This document shows positions 5,490 through 7,184 of a stretch of DNA of 7,184 bases, in pieces. Position 1 is the stretch's first letter, and the number at the start of each line of letters is the position of its first letter. Below the pieces are notes generated by a model. That model ran no database searches, was not told the DNA's origin, and worked only from the letters and a program-made list of their open reading frames with translations. The stretch spans positions 1-7,184 of the forward strand of contig JAEOUK010000054.1 in NCBI GenBank assembly GCA_016839385.1, read 5' to 3'. Made by a program: the position numbers and the translations under genes. This stretch comes from Promethearchaeota archaeon (GTDB lineage: Archaea > Asgardarchaeota > Lokiarchaeia > Sigynarchaeales > MK-D1).

Positions 5490-6062
5490 GTAGAATCTTT
5501 CCTCCATAACATCGACAACTTCCACTTTGAATTTTTTCTTCATGAATTCCATTGCCTCATACTTGCTAATGTAATGGTGTTTCGGGATTTTGGATCGCTG
5601 TTTTCTGCGAATTTTTACCCGAAATCCGGGTCGAACAAGTCTTACTGAAGTATCAAAACCCGTGATTCCTAATTCGGGAATATATTTTGTATCGGGGAGT
5701 TTAATGTGCTCATCAACACCGATGGAAAAATTCCCAAAGTTGTCAAATGAGTTTTTCAATATTCGATTATCATATACGAACAACACACGTTTTAGGAAAT
5801 TTTCCGCTGCAGTTCCCCGTAGCGTCGCTTTAACGGCAATAGACTGCCCTTTTCGAATACTCCATTCTTTTACTGATTTCTTCGCTCGGACCGCTACGGA
5901 TTTACTTTGGGTGAGAAGTTCAAGGATATTCTGAGCCTTGGTTAATTCTTCACCTGCTTGCCCTACACTGATGTTTACTACAACCTTATCAATTTTTGGC
6001 TGTCGAAATGGATTGGATTTCCAATCTTTCTCAAAATCAACCACACTTTTCTTCTTTGCCAT
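5487..6062 (-). CDS. rpl5: 50S ribosomal protein uL5
   Basis: A 191-residue large-subunit protein that binds 5S rRNA with uL18 and contacts the P-site tRNA from the central protuberance. Signatures are NPFRQPKIDKVVVNISVGQA (17-36), AQNILELLTQSKSVAVRAKK (43-62), GQSIAVKATLRG (72-83), FGNFSIGVDEHIKLP (109-123) and ITGFDTSVRLVRPGFRVKIR (133-152), in the right order for the archaeal family. The archaeal C-terminal segment has KIPKHHYISKYEAMEFMKK (158-176). The ATG at 6060-6062 is preceded by GTGAA with five bases between, and by CAGGA directly before it. It lies 17 bases after eS4 and shares its stop region with the uS14 binding site. No missing or unusual segment seen. Confidence 0.97.
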   Translation of the reverse strand: MAKKKSVVDFEKDWKSNPFRQPKIDKVVVNISVGQAGEELTKAQNILELLTQSKSVAVRAKKSVKEWSIRKGQSIAVKATLRGTAAENFLKRVLFVYDNRILKNSFDNFGNFSIGVDEHIKLPDTKYIPELGITGFDTSVRLVRPGFRVKIRRKQRSKIPKHHYISKYEAMEFMKKKFKVEVVDVMEERFY

Positions 6063-6068
6063 TCCTGT

Positions 6069-6077
6069 TCACATCCT
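6069..6077 (-). promoter_or_regulatory. uL5 ribosome binding site
   Basis: AGGATGTGA, combining an AGGA and a GTGA match to the expected 16S rRNA 3' end. GTGAA ends five bases before the uL5 ATG, the same spacing as the GTGAT sites before uL6, eL19 and uL18. Confidence 0.55.
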
Positions 6078-6079
6078 GA

Positions 6080-6826
6080 TTATTCTAATTTGATTGCGGG
6101 TTTTTGCTTACCTAAAACAAATGAATAAGCATATGCAGTTTCGTGAATTTCCTCTTCTGGTGTTTTGATCTTTACAATACTTGCATTTGGACCGAATCGT
6201 TTTTCGATTTTAGTTATAACTCCATTCATTCCAAGATTTTTTCCTCGTACTACTAAAATCGGGCAATTTTCTTTTAATGGATAATATTCCACAATTTCCT
6301 GGGATGGAAGATTAATTTTCAATACACCCATTGTTTGATAGGTATCTTCTTTGGGTTTCTTTGGATCTTTAATCTCAATTTGAATGTTTCGCCCATCATG
6401 AAGATTTAATTGTACATATCCAATTTTCACCGTAGTTTTATTTTCTATCCGGCACAATTTGAAAGAACTTTCTTTTTTAGTTACTTCCTGAGGAATAAGT
6501 CCTTTTTTCCATTTTGGTAGTATTCGATAGGTCTTGTTTAAATCTGGAATTTCCACAACATCCATTAATCCGACAGGGAAGCGAGGATCGGTTCGAATAA
6601 CCCCATCTACTAGAATTTTTTTCATTTTAATGATTTTCCGAGCTTCCCCTTGATTTTCCACTACATGTAGGATATCTCGCAATAATGATGCTAATGGAAT
6701 GGATATTCTCTTCGGATGAGGTCCAGGTCGTGTATTAAAGAAATATTTTCCTGATTTTTTGTCAATATGCATATATTTTGGTGTATTTAACCGTTTTATA
6801 TGCCGTTTATTTCCTTTTGAACCCAT
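6080..6826 (-). CDS. rps4e: 30S ribosomal protein eS4
   Basis: A 248-residue small-subunit protein of the archaeal/eukaryotic S4e family. The N-terminal segment KGNKRHIKRLNTPKYMHIDK (4-23) is the family opening. An S4-type RNA-binding region spans about 41-105, including KIIKMKKILVDGVIRTDPRF (64-83) and PVGLMDVVEIP (84-94). The central domain has FKLCRIENKTTVKIGYVQL (122-140) and LHDGRNI (142-148). A KOW-type element is at about 190-225 with VVRGKNLGMNGVITKIE (192-208), and the end AYSFVLGKQKPAI (233-245) matches the family's terminal IFVIG-G-KP pattern. The ATG (6824-6826) overlaps the uL24 stop by one base (TAATG), and GGAGG at 6836-6840 lies nine bases upstream. Length is normal for archaea. 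Confidence 0.97.
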   Translation of the reverse strand: MGSKGNKRHIKRLNTPKYMHIDKKSGKYFFNTRPGPHPKRISIPLASLLRDILHVVENQGEARKIIKMKKILVDGVIRTDPRFPVGLMDVVEIPDLNKTYRILPKWKKGLIPQEVTKKESSFKLCRIENKTTVKIGYVQLNLHDGRNIQIEIKDPKKPKEDTYQTMGVLKINLPSQEIVEYYPLKENCPILVVRGKNLGMNGVITKIEKRFGPNASIVKIKTPEEEIHETAYAYSFVLGKQKPAIKLE

Positions 6827-7184
6827 TATTCTTTTCCTCCTTTCTTACCGGATGGTTTTTTCTTTGCATCTACTTCGATTTCCAATTTTTGTTTGCGATC
6901 AATGATTTTTTGACGCCAGGGATCTAATTTCTTACCCCCAAGCTTTGTTAGAATTACATTGGAAGGTGAAATGGGGATGTAATAGGTTGCACCGCTTTTC
7001 TTCTCTAATGTGCACTCCTCGATTTGAATAGTTCGAGTGCGTCGATCTAAACTTAAAACCTTTCCCTCGACATCTGTCATCTCATTTTTAATTACTCGAA
7101 CTTCGTCATCTTTTCGCAATGGTAAACGCTTAATACCCCATTCTTCTTGAAGGGGTTCATCTAACCGTACCATGAACATTTTTG
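6826..7184 (-). CDS. rpl24: 50S ribosomal protein uL24, 5' partial
   Basis: An early-assembly large-subunit protein that binds 23S rRNA. The frame is open to the right window edge. ATG codons at 7177-7179 and 7171-7173 encode the residues MFM, which line up with the inside of the family (the usual RRKLMSAHLS region), so the true start and roughly 30 residues probably lie outside. Counting from the 7179 Met, WGIKRLPLRKDDEVRVIK (14-31) matches the conserved YGIRSLPVRKGD-V-I region and leads into the KOW element, ending at about VEGKVLSLD (37-45). YYIPISPSNVILTKL (66-80) is the archaeal/eukaryotic signature. The end (about 104-117) is a short lysine- and glycine-rich tail. The usual glycine-rich turn of the KOW (often DFKG) reads EMTD here, a mild divergence. 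It is the first gene of the operon visible; uL14 would be expected upstream. Confidence 0.94.
   Translation of the reverse strand, partial: KMFMVRLDEPLQEEWGIKRLPLRKDDEVRVIKNEMTDVEGKVLSLDRRTRTIQIEECTLEKKSGATYYIPISPSNVILTKLGGKKLDPWRQKIIDRKQKLEIEVDAKKKPSGKKGGKE
6836..6840 (-). promoter_or_regulatory. eS4 ribosome binding site inside uL24
   Basis: GGAGG, the best Shine-Dalgarno match in the window, nine bases before the eS4 ATG. It is encoded by the Gly-Gly codons (GGA GGA) in the C-terminal KKGGKE of uL24. Confidence 0.8.

Noticed and set aside
5590..5934. 114-codon open frame on the plus strand within uL5
   Set aside because: Antisense shadow of the conserved uL5 gene; no binding site or recognisable motif.
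1..7184. CRISPR arrays, insertion sequences, tRNA or other RNA genes
   Set aside because: Reading both strands, I saw no spaced direct repeats, transposase motifs, terminal inverted repeats or tRNA-like sequence, and there is no intergenic space over about 25 bases to hold them.

Overview
The window is archaeal. Twelve ribosomal-protein genes lie on the minus strand in the archaeal spc-type order uL24, eS4, uL5, uS14, uS8, uL6, eL32, eL19, uL18, uS5, uL30, uL15. Four of them (eS4, eL32, eL19, and uS14 in its short zinc form embedded in this order) are diagnostic: eS4, eL32 and eL19 have no bacterial counterpart, and ribosome binding sites are archaeal or bacterial in type, so this is not a eukaryotic nucleus. 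The DNA is AT-rich. The lineage within Archaea is less certain. The lysine-rich C-terminal tail of eL32, the AT-rich codon use and the general look of the proteins make me lean toward an Asgard (Promethearchaeota) genome, but this is inference; a methanogen or another AT-rich archaeon is not excluded.

Layout, left to right: positions 1-1007 hold the 3' part of a plus-strand gene, open to the left window edge, whose C-terminal two thirds resemble methanogenesis marker protein 4 (MtxX). It meets the ribosomal operon tail to tail with 4 bp between stop codons. From 1012 to 7184 everything is ribosomal and minus-strand, so in transcription order it reads from right (uL24, cut by the right window edge) to left (uL15). 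The small uS14 gene (53 codons plus stop) sits at 5316-5477. All intergenic gaps are under 25 bp, and uL24/eS4 overlap by one base (TAATG), so this is one polycistronic unit with no room for internal promoters or RNA genes between genes. There is no gene-free stretch longer than about 25 bases.

Together the twelve proteins serve both subunits: eS4, uS14, uS8 and uS5 for the 30S, and uL24, uL5, uL6, eL32, eL19, uL18, uL30 and uL15 for the 50S. Four start sites differ from the longest open frame or are non-ATG: uS5 (start moved to 2728), uL18 (moved to 3329), uS8 (GTG at 5303) and uL24 (true start outside the window).

The ribosomal block is ordinary in content. The points worth a second look are the divergent, N-terminally enlarged MtxX-like gene, the absence of secY after uL15, the nearly overlapping convergent gene ends with reciprocal T-rich tracts, a recurrent GTGA(T/A)-N5-ATG ribosome binding site, stop codons merged into the next gene's Shine-Dalgarno sequence, and the eL32 tail. 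I found no sign of a novel defence, mobile or RNA system.
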